DNA from: G965232465 sp965232465
Lineage (GTDB): Bacteria > Pseudomonadota > Alphaproteobacteria > JAQWUY01
NCBI GenBank assembly: GCA_965232465.1
Contig: OZ246977.1
Location: 2,232,001-2,296,000 of the forward strand
Direction: 5' to 3'
DNA: 64,000 nt
Made by a program: the position numbers and the translations under genes. Below are positions 27,387-36,028 of the stretch, in pieces (positions within the stretch are counted from its first letter, which is position 1; each line of letters begins with the position of its first letter). The notes under the pieces were generated by a model. That model was not told where the DNA came from, did not search any database, and saw nothing but the letters and a program-made list of their open reading frames with translations.

Positions 27387-28166
27387 ATGACGGACACAGT
27401 ACTTCAAAAAACCAAAAATGGAATTGGTATTATTACGCTTAACCGCCCTGAAAAACTTAACGCATTTAACGCAGACCAACATATACGGTTGCAATCCGCC
27501 TTAAAACACATGCAGCAAGACGATGCAGTGCGGGTACTTATTTTAACAGGAGCAGGACGGGGATTTTGTGCGGGACAAGATTTATCAGATCGACACCCAA
27601 GCACCGAATATGACTTGGGCGAAACCTTAGAAACCTTTTATAATCCCCTCATTCGATTGATTCGAAAGTGTCCAAAACCCATTATTTGTGCGGTAAATGG
27701 CGTCGCCGCTGGGGCGGGTGTATCGCTGGCGTTGGCATGTGATATTATACTCGCCACCCCCACTGCAAAATTTATCCAAGCATTTAGCAAAATCGGACTT
27801 GTCCCCGATGGCGGTGCCACTTGGTTTTTACCCCGTGCCATTGGGGAATATCGGACAAAATATTTAACCTTAACCGGCGACCCTTTAACCGCAGAAGATG
27901 CCCATTCGTATGGGCTTGTACATGCGATTGTGGAGGGGGAAAACCTGATGGATGAGGCGGTGGCATTAGCGGAAAGATTTGCCAAAGGTCCCAGCACCAG
28001 TTATAAACTGATTAAAGATGCCATACACCAATCAGCACAAAATTCCCTTGATGCCCAATTAAATATCGAACGCAATTATCAACAAATTGCTGGTAAAACA
28101 GCGGATTACAAAGAGGGGGTACAAGCATTTCTCGAAAAACGCCCCCCAAAATTTACCGGAAAATAG
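27387..28166 (+). CDS. paaG: 1,2-epoxyphenylacetyl-CoA isomerase PaaG
   Basis: A 259-residue crotonase-fold isomerase from the ATG at 27387, with AAAGGAAA upstream. Motifs: GAGRGFCAGQDLSDRHP (about 56-72), VNGVAAGAGVSLALACDIILAT (about 105-126) and AFSKIGLVPDGGATWFLPRAIG (about 134-155), where the Asp of PDGG replaces the hydratase Glu as expected for PaaG. It converts the ring epoxide to the oxepin. It is transcribed opposite to paaN and followed by paaX. Confidence 0.92.
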   Translation: MTDTVLQKTKNGIGIITLNRPEKLNAFNADQHIRLQSALKHMQQDDAVRVLILTGAGRGFCAGQDLSDRHPSTEYDLGETLETFYNPLIRLIRKCPKPIICAVNGVAAGAGVSLALACDIILATPTAKFIQAFSKIGLVPDGGATWFLPRAIGEYRTKYLTLTGDPLTAEDAHSYGLVHAIVEGENLMDEAVALAERFAKGPSTSYKLIKDAIHQSAQNSLDAQLNIERNYQQIAGKTADYKEGVQAFLEKRPPKFTGK

Positions 28167-28210
28167 GACTTAAAAAGTCCTTGCGTATATGTGTTTGTAT
28201 GTGTACAATA

Positions 28211-28229
28211 TTGTTACATAAGGTAACAA
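28211..28229 (+). promoter_or_regulatory. 19-bp palindrome in the paaX leader
   Basis: TTGTTAC-ATAAG-GTAACAA is a perfect 7-bp inverted repeat 13 bp before the paaX start, adjoining its AAGGAA ribosome site. Candidate autoregulatory operator or translation-blocking hairpin. A second small inverted repeat, AGGACTT/AAGTCCT at 28165-28181, follows the paaG stop. Confidence 0.5.
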
Positions 28230-28242
28230 CAAGGAAATATAC

Positions 28243-29166
28243 ATGTCTGTACACAGTGCAAACAAACTGATACATAAGACTATTAAAAAAATCCGCTTTA
28301 AATGTGCCCCCGCCCTCATTACCATCATTGGCGACAGCATTTTGCCCCGGGACGAAAAAATCTGGACAAGTATGTTAATTGACATGGCGGAACTTTTCCA
28401 TATCGAAGAACGAGCGGTCAGAACTTCCATTTACCGATTGGCAAAAGACAACTGGTTACAATCGTTTAAACAGGGCAGAATGAGTTATTATCAGCTGACC
28501 CCCATCAGCACCAAACGGTTTATAGCGGTCGATAAGCATTTATATAGCTTGCGGGTACTCAAAAAAACACATTGGTGTCGGGTGTTATTGCTCGATAACA
28601 AACATCGTAACAAAGACAAGTTACAACGGGAACTACGATGGCTTGGTTTTGGAACATTGGCGGGGGGAACATATTTACACCCCAATGGTAATGTGGATAC
28701 CGTTAAAAACATCATAAAAATGTTAAAGATGCAAGACAGTACTATCATCATGGGCGGGGAAGACTTTCTGTCGGCCAGTGCAAAAGCATTACAAAAAATG
28801 GGCAGAAAATGTTGGAATTTACCAGAGTTGGAAAAACGGTGTAAACAATTTATAAAAATCTTTGTACCGTTTCAAAAAGTACTCACAGAAAATGCCCCTC
28901 TAAGCCCCGCCCAAGCATTTACCATACGTATACTGGTCATCCACGAATACCGGCGCATGATGGTACATTACCCCATACTGCCACAAGAACTATTGCCCGA
29001 AAACTGGATATGGAAAAACGCCTATGCGTTATGTGCCAACATTTATAAACAAACCTTGCCCCAATCAGAAAAATACATAACACTCCTAAGCCAAGATATA
29101 CCAATCCCCATGGGGGATGCCCACCAAAGGCTATATGATCGCTTTCCTATGCACTTTCCTGTATAA
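28243..29166 (+). CDS. paaX: phenylacetate operon repressor PaaX
   Basis: A 307-residue PaaX-family regulator. N-terminal winged-helix with the family pattern SALITIIGDSILPR-like (APALITIIGDSILPRDEKIWT), LFHIEERAVRTSIYRLAKDNWLQSFKQGRMSYYQLT (about 47-82), a middle LRWLGFGTLAGGTYLHP block, and a C-terminal FRKIVLRDP-like region (FTIRILVIHEYRRMMVHYPILPQELLPENW). Known role: represses paa genes until phenylacetyl-CoA binds. The 76-bp leader after paaG has an operator-like palindrome. Confidence 0.93.
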   Translation: MSVHSANKLIHKTIKKIRFKCAPALITIIGDSILPRDEKIWTSMLIDMAELFHIEERAVRTSIYRLAKDNWLQSFKQGRMSYYQLTPISTKRFIAVDKHLYSLRVLKKTHWCRVLLLDNKHRNKDKLQRELRWLGFGTLAGGTYLHPNGNVDTVKNIIKMLKMQDSTIIMGGEDFLSASAKALQKMGRKCWNLPELEKRCKQFIKIFVPFQKVLTENAPLSPAQAFTIRILVIHEYRRMMVHYPILPQELLPENWIWKNAYALCANIYKQTLPQSEKYITLLSQDIPIPMGDAHQRLYDRFPMHFPV

Positions 29167-29207
29167 TTGCTTGCCTTATAATATATATACTGATTTTTAA
29201 AATAAAA

Positions 29208-29324
29208 TTAGGTATTTATTTCTTTGATTTCACACAACGATACCAACAAGCCATACAGCAACTTTTCGTTACTGTTAAGCTCTTTATTCGATAGTATGTT
29301 GCTTTTAATATTAATATATTTCAT
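29208..29324 (-). pseudogene. 38-codon ORF resembling the N-terminus of a plasmid/phage replication protein
   Basis: The ATG at 29324 is preceded by AAGGAG in the plus-strand complement of 29331-29338, with an A-rich spacer. The product starts MKYINIKSNILSNKELNSNE and continues KLLYGLLVSLCEIKEINT, then stops. The LSNKELNSNEKLLYGLLVSL pattern is typical of the first helix of helix-turn-helix replication or regulatory proteins of phages and plasmids, which then continue for 100 or more residues. It is therefore probably a truncated remnant, though the good ribosome site leaves open a genuine micro-protein. Confidence 0.4.
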
Positions 29325-29540
29325 TTTTTTTCTCCTTATAATGAAATGTTGTTTTTCATTGTTTAACTTATAAAGGTTTGGTTCGTTCCTACATTAAACA
29401 ATGCTTTAAAATGGTAAGCATATTATTTTTTTTTGTCAAGTGAATCCCGCTTTTTTGCTTTTTTTCCCCGTTTTTTTTGAAAATTTTAAAATTTTTTTGA
29501 AAAATTAAAAATATGGCGGAGTCGATTCGATTGCATTATT
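29325..29540. other. low-complexity AT-rich spacer
   Basis: No coding sequence is seen. Runs of T (around 29423-29432 and 29470-29480) and A/T palindromic stretches (AAAATTTTAAAATTTT near 29480-29496) dominate. It joins the replication-like remnant to the 75-bp repeat array. Confidence 0.4.
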
Positions 29541-29964
29541 AGTATCAGAGTATCCAATTGGACGGGTCAACCGTACAGGGGTCAATCCGCCCGCTTTGCA
29601 CCCATACAATATAATAGTATCAGAGTATCCAATTGGACGGGTCAACCGTACAGGGGTCAATCCGCCCGCTTTGCACCCATACAATATAATAGTATCAGAG
29701 TATCCAATTGGACGGGTCAACCGTACAGGGGTCAATCCGCCCGCTTTGCACCCATACAATATAATAGTATCAGAGTATCCAATTGGACGGGTCAACCGTA
29801 CAGGGGTCAATCCGCCCGCTTTGCACCCATACAATATAATAGTATCAGAGTATCCAATTAGCCGTGTCAACCGTACAGGGGTCAATCCGCCCGCTTTGCA
29901 CCCATACAATATAATAGTATCAGAGTATCCAATTGGACGGGTCAACCGTACAGGGGTCAATCCG
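29541..29964. repeat. 75-bp tandem repeat, about 5.7 copies, open on both strands
   Basis: Units start at 29541, 29616, 29691, 29766, 29841 and 29916 (partial). Each begins AGTATCAGAGTATCC and contains CCAATTGGACGG, CCGTACAGGGGTCAATCC and CCCGCTTTGCACCC. The unit is 25 codons long, so a frame stays open on each strand. Copies are near-identical; the fifth differs (TTAGCCGTGTC for TTGGACGGGTC). The AGTATCAGAGTATCC start recurs at 31726 and in shortened form at 31795, on the other side of the ankyrin gene. There are no unique spacers, so it is not a CRISPR array. Translation is unproven. Confidence 0.85.
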
Positions 29965-29997
29965 TTGTAAGCCCGTATTCTGGCCGTGCATCCAATA

Positions 29998-31644
29998 TTA
30001 TTTAAACAGCAAGTCGTTTAACTTCCAGGGGACTTTTGAATCTTTTAAAGCGTCGTTTTTTAAAATATAATCATAGGCAGTTTTACCCTCATCGTTTTTG
30101 ATTGTTGCGTCCGCCCCTGCGTTAATCAGCGTAGTAATAACATCAGGGTTTTCATTGAACCCAGACGCCAACATTAAAGGTGTCGACCCATATTCAGACC
30201 GTGCATTGACATCCGCCCCTGCGTTAATCAGCGTAGTAATAACATCAGGGTTTTCATTGTTCCGAGATGCATACATTAAAGGTGTCCACCCATATTTATT
30301 CCGTGCATTGACATCCGCCCCTGCGTTAATCAGCGTAGTAATAACATCAGGGTTTTGATTGTCCCGAGATGCATACATTAAAGGTGTCGACCCATTTTTA
30401 TTCCGTGCATTGACATCCGCCCCTGCGTTAATCAGTGTAGTAATAACATCAGGGTTTTGATTGGCCTCAGATGCCGACATTAAAGGTGTCCACCCATCTT
30501 TATTATTCCGTGCATTGACATCCGCCCCTGCGTTAATCAGCGTAGTAATAACATCAGGGTTTTGATTGTCCCGAGATGCATACATTAAAGGTGTCGACCC
30601 ATATTTATTCCGTGCATTGACATCCGCCCCTGCGTTAATCAGCGTAGTAATAACATCAGGGTTAGATGCATACATTAAAGGTGTCCACCCATTATTTTTA
30701 TCCCGTGCATTGACATCCGCCCCTGCGTTAATCAGTGTAGTAATAACATCAGGGTTTTGATTGTCCCGAGATGCATACAGTAAAGGTGTCCACCACCCAT
30801 TTTTATCCCGTGCATTGACATCCGCCCCTGCGTTAATCAGTGTAGTAATAACATCAGGGTTTTGATTGAACCAAAATGCATACATTAAAGGTGTCCGCCC
30901 ATCTTTATCCCGTGCATTGACATCCGCCCCTGCGTTAATCAGCGTAGTAATAAATTCAGGGTTTTGATTGAACATAGACGCCAACATTAAAGGTGTCCAC
31001 CCATCTTTAGTCCGTGCATTGACATCCGCCCCTGCGTTAATCAGCGTAGTAATAACATCAAGGTTTTGATTTAACCCAGACGCCAACATTAAAGGTGTCC
31101 CCCCATCTTTAGTCCGTGCATTGACATCCGCCCCTGCGTTAATCAGCGTAGTAATAACATCAAGGTTTTGATTGTCCCTAGATGCATACATTAAAGGTGT
31201 GAACCCATCTTTATTCCGTACATTGACATCCGCCCCTGCGTTAATCAGCGTAGTAATAACATCAGGGTTTTGATTGTCCCCAGATGCATACATTAAAGGT
31301 GTCAACCCATCGTCAGGCGTTGCTTTTATATCAATCAAAGGGTCCCCAGATGCATACATTAAAGGTGTCAACCCATCTTTAGTCCATGCATTGACATCCG
31401 CCCCTGCGTTAATCAGTGTAGTAATAACATCAGGGTTTTGATTGAACCGAGATGCATACATTAAAGGTGTCGACCCATCTTTATCCCGTGCATTGACATC
31501 CGCCCCATTGGCAATAGCGTTTTTTACATCTTTTACTGTGACATGTTGCCAATACGAGCGTGACAAAAAATCACTTGCTTGTACTATGGGGGGGATACAT
31601 ACCCACGATATAATAAATATTCTTAAAATTATTTTTGAAAACAT
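29998..31644 (-). CDS. secreted ankyrin-repeat protein
   Basis: A 548-residue protein with a signal peptide (MFSKIILRIFIISWVCIPPIVQA, cut before SDFL) followed by about 13-14 ankyrin repeats of roughly 34 residues. The repeat pattern is NARxKDGxTPLMYASRxNQNPDVITTLINAGADV. The repeats are almost identical in DNA as well as protein, a sign of recent expansion or gene conversion. One unit carries an insertion (GDPLIDIKATPDDG) and one is shortened (MYASNPDV). The C-terminal cap is ATIKNDEGKTAYDYILKND. AAGGAA precedes the ATG. It is probably periplasmic or secreted and binds proteins; the target is unknown. In host-associated bacteria such proteins are often effectors, which is only a possibility here. 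Confidence 0.85.
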   Translation of the reverse strand: MFSKIILRIFIISWVCIPPIVQASDFLSRSYWQHVTVKDVKNAIANGADVNARDKDGSTPLMYASRFNQNPDVITTLINAGADVNAWTKDGLTPLMYASGDPLIDIKATPDDGLTPLMYASGDNQNPDVITTLINAGADVNVRNKDGFTPLMYASRDNQNLDVITTLINAGADVNARTKDGGTPLMLASGLNQNLDVITTLINAGADVNARTKDGWTPLMLASMFNQNPEFITTLINAGADVNARDKDGRTPLMYAFWFNQNPDVITTLINAGADVNARDKNGWWTPLLYASRDNQNPDVITTLINAGADVNARDKNNGWTPLMYASNPDVITTLINAGADVNARNKYGSTPLMYASRDNQNPDVITTLINAGADVNARNNKDGWTPLMSASEANQNPDVITTLINAGADVNARNKNGSTPLMYASRDNQNPDVITTLINAGADVNARNKYGWTPLMYASRNNENPDVITTLINAGADVNARSEYGSTPLMLASGFNENPDVITTLINAGADATIKNDEGKTAYDYILKNDALKDSKVPWKLNDLLFK

Positions 31645-31732
31645 ATGACTTTCCTTATGTTTATTGATACTTTATTCAGGGCAATATACACAAACAAACC
31701 CACTTTGTCAATATAAATCCCTAATAGTATCA

Positions 31733-31776
31733 GAGTATCCCAAACGCACCGGTTACCCGGTGCGATTGGGATACTC
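31733..31776. repeat. long hairpin carrying the GAGTATCC motif
   Basis: Two 20-nt arms pair with one mismatch around the loop TTAC. Arm 1 (31733-31752) begins GAGTATCCCAA and ends CGCACCGG; arm 2 (31757-31776) begins CCGGTGCG and ends TTGGGATACTC. The arm ends with the same GAGTATCC motif as the 75-bp repeat and lies upstream of the ankyrin gene. There is no U-run, so a terminator is unlikely; a REP-like or mobile-element hairpin fits better. Confidence 0.65.
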
Positions 31777-31804
31777 ATGGCAAAAACAATACGGGTATCA
31801 GAGT

Positions 31805-31948
31805 ATCCAATATTATTTAAACCGCAAGTCGTTTAACTTCCAGGGGACTTTTGAATCTTTTAAAGCGTCGTTTTTTAAAATATAATCATAGGCAGTTTTA
31901 CCCTCATCGCTTTTGATTGTTGCGTCCGCCCCTGCGTTAATCAGTGTA
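31805..31948 (-). pseudogene. duplicated 3' fragment of the ankyrin gene
   Basis: 144 bp match the 3' end of the ankyrin gene (29990-30133) with three differences. The fragment encodes the last ankyrin cap and C-terminus (ATIKSDEGKTAYDYI onward to the stop) in the same orientation but without the preceding repeats. It is preceded by TATCAGAGTATCC, so the GAGTATCC motif and the ankyrin tail are joined here as they nearly are at 29916-29990. It is a leftover of a duplication or deletion. Confidence 0.8.
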
Positions 31949-32082
31949 TAGCAGATTCTTTTTGATTTCAAGAGTATGTAAAATAGTTATTATTATTTCC
32001 AAAAGCTATAATTTTATGTTATATTAAATCATACTATATAATTATAAATAACACAATTTAGGAATTAATAGGATCAAAGCAT

Positions 32083-32991
32083 ATGCATATAAAAGAGCTA
32101 AAAGCCCTTATTTTAATTATTCAATATGGCACGGTCAGTCAAGTGGCACAGATATTACAGATGACTCAACCGGGGGTCAGTCGATTGTTAAAATCGTTGG
32201 AAGACAAAGTCCCCCGAAAATTATTTTATCGCCGTAACAATAAATTGGAACCCACCCAACACGCTTTGCAGTTGGCGGAACAGGCAACCCCTTTGTTGCA
32301 AGAACTGGATGTACTGATTGATCAATATTCCCGTACACAAAATACGGACGATACCTGTATCAATATAATTGTTCCCAATGTGGTGATTTATATTTTAAGT
32401 GAAATTTTGGATCAAATGAATCAAGATGGTATTCCTGTGCATATGCATTTAACCCCTAAGACATCCACAGAGGTAATTGCAGAAATGGGTAAAGGGTTTC
32501 ATTTGGGACTTATCAGCCATAATATCCCGATTTCTGGTGACTTACGCATACTTCCTTTGGTACGATCGCTTATATGCTGTATTGTGCATAGGGATTCGCC
32601 TTTGTCCAAAAACTCTATTTTATCCCCTAAAATGATTGTAGAACATAAAATTATTTACGCATTTCATCGTAATTCAGAAGAAACCCGTATTATAAAACAG
32701 ATATTTCGACATCTTACCGCCCAAACTATTCCTTTTTATAAAACAGATACGCATATGGCATGTGAATTGGTATCACGGAATATGGGTGTAGGATTCGTAT
32801 CCAGTGTTATTGCCGGTATCTTAATCGATAAAAATCCCAATATAATTGCCATCCCCTTTACAGAAACCTTATATCAGACTTTAAATTGGGTATTGCCTAG
32901 CCACCCACAATTACATCCGAAAATAACGCAGATTATGACATACACAGAAGCCATTGTTGACAAATATCAGGACATTACAAAATGTGGCTAG
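32083..32991 (+). CDS. LysR-family transcriptional regulator
   Basis: A 302-residue protein with an N-terminal helix-turn-helix (IQYGTVSQVAQILQMTQPGVSRLLKSLEDKVPRKLFYRRNNKLEPTQ) and a C-terminal effector-binding domain. The small, regular fold and HTH are standard for the family. It converges with hemW, whose stop is 2 bp away. The target and inducer are unknown; no operon partner is adjacent. Confidence 0.85.
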   Translation: MHIKELKALILIIQYGTVSQVAQILQMTQPGVSRLLKSLEDKVPRKLFYRRNNKLEPTQHALQLAEQATPLLQELDVLIDQYSRTQNTDDTCINIIVPNVVIYILSEILDQMNQDGIPVHMHLTPKTSTEVIAEMGKGFHLGLISHNIPISGDLRILPLVRSLICCIVHRDSPLSKNSILSPKMIVEHKIIYAFHRNSEETRIIKQIFRHLTAQTIPFYKTDTHMACELVSRNMGVGFVSSVIAGILIDKNPNIIAIPFTETLYQTLNWVLPSHPQLHPKITQIMTYTEAIVDKYQDITKCG

Positions 32992-32992
32992 G

Positions 32993-34138
32993 TCAGTCTT
33001 TTAAAATATAGCCTAATACAGCATTTAATGTTAATCGCCCTTTTTCCGTGGTTTTTATATGGGTATCGGTTATCTGTATCAGGTCTTGGTCTATGCACAC
33101 TTGCAGACGATTTTTGTCGATAACTTTATATATGGTATCGTTTAATATGTGTTCGATACGCTGTATCTGTACCCCTTGTTGTAATCGTAAACCCATAAGC
33201 AATGCTTCTGAGGCTTGGTCATGAGGGGATATGTACATATTAACCGCATATGTACCATTTTTTACCCACTTTTCTGGGGACTTATGCCGTTCTGTGGCGT
33301 ATTTTTTACCATCTGTGGCGGTTAATCGCCCATGGGCACCCGCCCCTATTCCCATATAATCGCCATATGTCCAATATGTAAGGTTGTGTCGGCTTTCGTC
33401 CCCTGCAAGGGCATAATTCGACACTTCGTATGCGGTATATCCTAAACTTTGTAAGTACTGGGTGGTCAGGGTATACATGTCTGTGCTAATCGTATCATTT
33501 GGCATCATTAAATCGCCCCGTTCATATCGCCGTTGAAAGTCTGTGCCATCCTCAATGGTTAATTGATACAACGATATATGCCCACCAATATGGGCAACGG
33601 CGGTTTTCAATTCCTGTTCCCAGTCGCCGATGGTTTGATTGGGGCGAGTGTATATCATATCAAATGACCAACGGGAAAAATACCGTTGGGCAATGTCCAC
33701 CGCCTGCAACGCTTCCTTTGCCGAATGTTGCCGTCCTAACATCTGTAAATCCCTATCGACAAGCGATTGTACGCCCAAGGATACCCTATTGATACCCGCC
33801 ATTTTAAAATCAGAAAATTTTTGCGATTCGACCGAAGTAGGGTTGGCTTCAAGGGTAATTTCAATCGTATTTGTAAACCCAAATTGTATGTGCAGAGCGT
33901 CGATAATGCGTTGTACAGTTTGTGGCTGCATCAAAGACGGCGTCCCCCCACCAAAAAATATACTGTTTAAAGGGGTATGTTTGATACGGTGGGCATCTTG
34001 GGTCATATCCCGTATAAACGCATTGACATAGGCGGTTTCATCAATGGGATTTTTGCGTACATGTGAATTAAAATCACAATAAGGACATTTTTTGCGACAA
34101 AATGGCCAATGGACATATGCACCAAAATTATGTGCCAA
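32993..34138 (-). CDS. hemW: radical SAM heme chaperone HemW
   Basis: A 381-residue radical SAM protein, formerly annotated as oxygen-independent coproporphyrinogen oxidase. The iron-sulfur motif is CRKKCPYC (C14, C18, C21), with the family SIFFGGGTPSLM (about 60-71), RVSLGVQSL, YTRPNQTIGDWEQEL and the C-terminal HemN domain (EALLMGLRLQQGVQ). It delivers heme to respiratory enzymes. Its start overlaps the end of rdgB by 11 bp, so rph, rdgB and hemW form an operon, a common bacterial arrangement. Confidence 0.93.
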   Translation of the reverse strand: MAHNFGAYVHWPFCRKKCPYCDFNSHVRKNPIDETAYVNAFIRDMTQDAHRIKHTPLNSIFFGGGTPSLMQPQTVQRIIDALHIQFGFTNTIEITLEANPTSVESQKFSDFKMAGINRVSLGVQSLVDRDLQMLGRQHSAKEALQAVDIAQRYFSRWSFDMIYTRPNQTIGDWEQELKTAVAHIGGHISLYQLTIEDGTDFQRRYERGDLMMPNDTISTDMYTLTTQYLQSLGYTAYEVSNYALAGDESRHNLTYWTYGDYMGIGAGAHGRLTATDGKKYATERHKSPEKWVKNGTYAVNMYISPHDQASEALLMGLRLQQGVQIQRIEHILNDTIYKVIDKNRLQVCIDQDLIQITDTHIKTTEKGRLTLNAVLGYILKD

Positions 34139-34730
34139 AACAAACCGCTTTCATTTTATTAAAAGCATCTGCACGGTGGGATATGGCGTGTTTTTTCTCA
34201 GCTGGCATTTGGGCAAAAGTACTGTCATATCCCTTGGGCATAAACGCAGGGTCATATCCAAACCCCTTATCGCCACGGGGCGGATATATCCATGTGCCAT
34301 GCACTTCCCCTTGGAACACGCTTTCTTGGCCAGTTTTGGGATTTACCAATGCCAACGCACAAACAAAAAACACACGCATATCTGTGGCGTTTATGGCGGT
34401 TAATTGTGCTTGGATTTTATCCATTGCACCGCCAAAATCTTTATCCCCCCCCGCATACCGTGCGGAATAAATCCCGGGGGCATTATCCAACGCCACTACG
34501 CACAATCCGCTATCGTCCGCCAAAGCAATTTCACCGCTAATGTGTGCCGTATGACGGGCTTTTATAAGGGCATTTTCCCGAAACGAATCACCGTATTCCA
34601 CAGGTTCGCTAACATTGTAATCAAATGCGGTGGCAACCGTGCAACCATATGGGCTTACAAGGGCGGAAATTTCTGGAATTTTGCCCTTGTTATGGGTTGC
34701 CAATACAATGTGCGTATTCGACAAATCCAT
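34128..34730 (-). CDS. rdgB: XTP/dITP diphosphatase (RdgB/HAM1)
   Basis: A 200-residue nucleotide-pool cleaning enzyme that hydrolyses ITP, dITP and XTP. Family motifs: LATHNKGKIPEI (about 10-21), SFRENALIKARHT, ALADDSGLCVVALDNAPGIYSARYAGGD, and FGYDPAFMPKGYDSTFAQMPAEKKHAISHRADAF. The start at 34730 overlaps the rph stop (TAATG) and has AAGGAA upstream. A G8 run encodes the AGGD turn. Confidence 0.94.
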   Translation of the reverse strand: MDLSNTHIVLATHNKGKIPEISALVSPYGCTVATAFDYNVSEPVEYGDSFRENALIKARHTAHISGEIALADDSGLCVVALDNAPGIYSARYAGGDKDFGGAMDKIQAQLTAINATDMRVFFVCALALVNPKTGQESVFQGEVHGTWIYPPRGDKGFGYDPAFMPKGYDSTFAQMPAEKKHAISHRADAFNKMKAVCFGT

Positions 34731-35467
34731 TATAATATTCCTTGATTTTGCAAAGCAGTTATTTGGGCACGATGCAGCTGCTGGCATCCTTGTTCTGCCA
34801 AATCAAACAGGCGGTTCATATGTGCCCGACTGAATGCGAATTGTTCGGCGGTGGCTTGGATTTCGATAATTTTTCCTGTGCCTGTTAAGACAAAATTGGC
34901 ATCGGCGATGGCACCACTATCTTCTGTATATTCCAAATCCAACAAAAACCTATCGCCCACAATGCCACAGGATATGGCGGACACTGTATCGACAATAAAT
35001 GATTCTTGCACTAAATCGTTCTTTAGGGCGTGCTGTTCCACCATTTTTAAAGCAACAAATGCCCCTGTAATTGCCGCTGTACGTGTTCCCCCGTCTGCTT
35101 GGATAACATCACAATCGACCTGTATTTGTGTTTCCCCCATTTTTGCCATATCCACCACCGCCCGTAACGACCGCCCAATCAGTCGTTGTATTTCTTGCGT
35201 CCGCCCGGATTCAAGCGTTTTTTTACGGTGCATACGGCTGTGGGTGGAACGGGGCAACATACCATATTCAGCGGTTACCCAGCCCTTGCCTTGCCCCCGT
35301 AAAAAGGGCGGTACACGGGTTTCAAAGGTGGCATTACACACCACATGCGTATTCCCCATTTTTATCAAACACGACCCTTCTGCATATGGGTTAAAACCGA
35401 TCTCCATATGCACAGTCCGCAACACATCATCGTTTCGGTTCATGCGATATAATATATCTGTTGTCAT
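34730..35467 (-). CDS. rph: ribonuclease PH
   Basis: A 245-residue phosphorolytic exoribonuclease that trims tRNA 3' ends. Marks: MGNTHVVCNATFETRVPPF, GWVTAEYGMLPRSTHSRMHRK, SGRTQEIQRLIGRSLRAVVDM, QVDCDVIQADGGTRTAAITGAFVAL. The start at 35467 has GGAAGGAC upstream; the longer frame is not family-like. It is the head of the rph-rdgB-hemW operon. Confidence 0.95.
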   Translation of the reverse strand: MTTDILYRMNRNDDVLRTVHMEIGFNPYAEGSCLIKMGNTHVVCNATFETRVPPFLRGQGKGWVTAEYGMLPRSTHSRMHRKKTLESGRTQEIQRLIGRSLRAVVDMAKMGETQIQVDCDVIQADGGTRTAAITGAFVALKMVEQHALKNDLVQESFIVDTVSAISCGIVGDRFLLDLEYTEDSGAIADANFVLTGTGKIIEIQATAEQFAFSRAHMNRLFDLAEQGCQQLHRAQITALQNQGIL

Positions 35468-35555
35468 GTGTCCTTCCCTTAATATATTATGGTTTATTAT
35501 AAAATAATCATACCTTACATATCCTGCCATGCCCCACAAAAAACAAACCCTCACC

Positions 35556-35870
35556 TTATATAAGGTGCATAACATCAGATGAAGAATCAATCAAAATTCC
35601 CAAAATTCCCAATATCAAAAATATCGAAAATATCAACAATAATATCACCAATATCCAGCGAATCAAGGTGGATAATAATGAATTTGGCATACGAGTACCA
35701 CAAACATCACAAAACCTTTTTGACCTCATGAGTACCCAAATAATTATCCAAAATCCCCCTGTAACTATGGTTAATATGAGGTGCAAGATGTGATTTGGTT
35801 TTGTAACAACCAATTTTTGATATTGCTGGCATTTTTCACAATACCCATTTTCGTATGTAATACTAGCCAT
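35556..35870 (-). CDS. small membrane protein with zinc-ribbon-like cysteines
   Basis: 104 residues from the ATG at 35870, with AAAGGA upstream. Two cysteine pairs, YCEKC (about 10-14) and FCDVC (about 53-57), flank a hydrophobic helix (HILHLILTIVTGGFWIIIWVL). A second long hydrophobic stretch (IRWILVILLLIFSIFLILGILGILI) lies near the C-terminus. It probably sits in the inner membrane with a small cytoplasmic zinc-binding module. Not assigned to a family. Confidence 0.6.
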   Translation of the reverse strand: MASITYENGYCEKCQQYQKLVVTKPNHILHLILTIVTGGFWIIIWVLMRSKRFCDVCGTRMPNSLLSTLIRWILVILLLIFSIFLILGILGILIDSSSDVMHLI

Positions 35871-36028
35871 TATAGTTTTTCCTTTGTTATTTATCACAGC
35901 AAAACATACTCTACTGTATATGGTATAATGCAATGAGTCAAGGTAATTATCCAATTTTATATTGACAAAATTTATATTATACGGATACTTTTAAATGCAG
36001 AGTTAAAAATATTATAAGGAGTACACAT

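Noticed and set aside
29541..29964. CRISPR array
   Set aside because: The whole 75-bp unit repeats; there are no unique spacers, and no cas gene is in the window.
29505..29970. Frames of 151 codons (minus) and 124 codons (plus) over the 75-bp repeat
   Set aside because: They exist only because the unit is 25 codons without stops on both strands. No signal, domain or ribosome site is seen, so they are listed as a repeat and not as genes.
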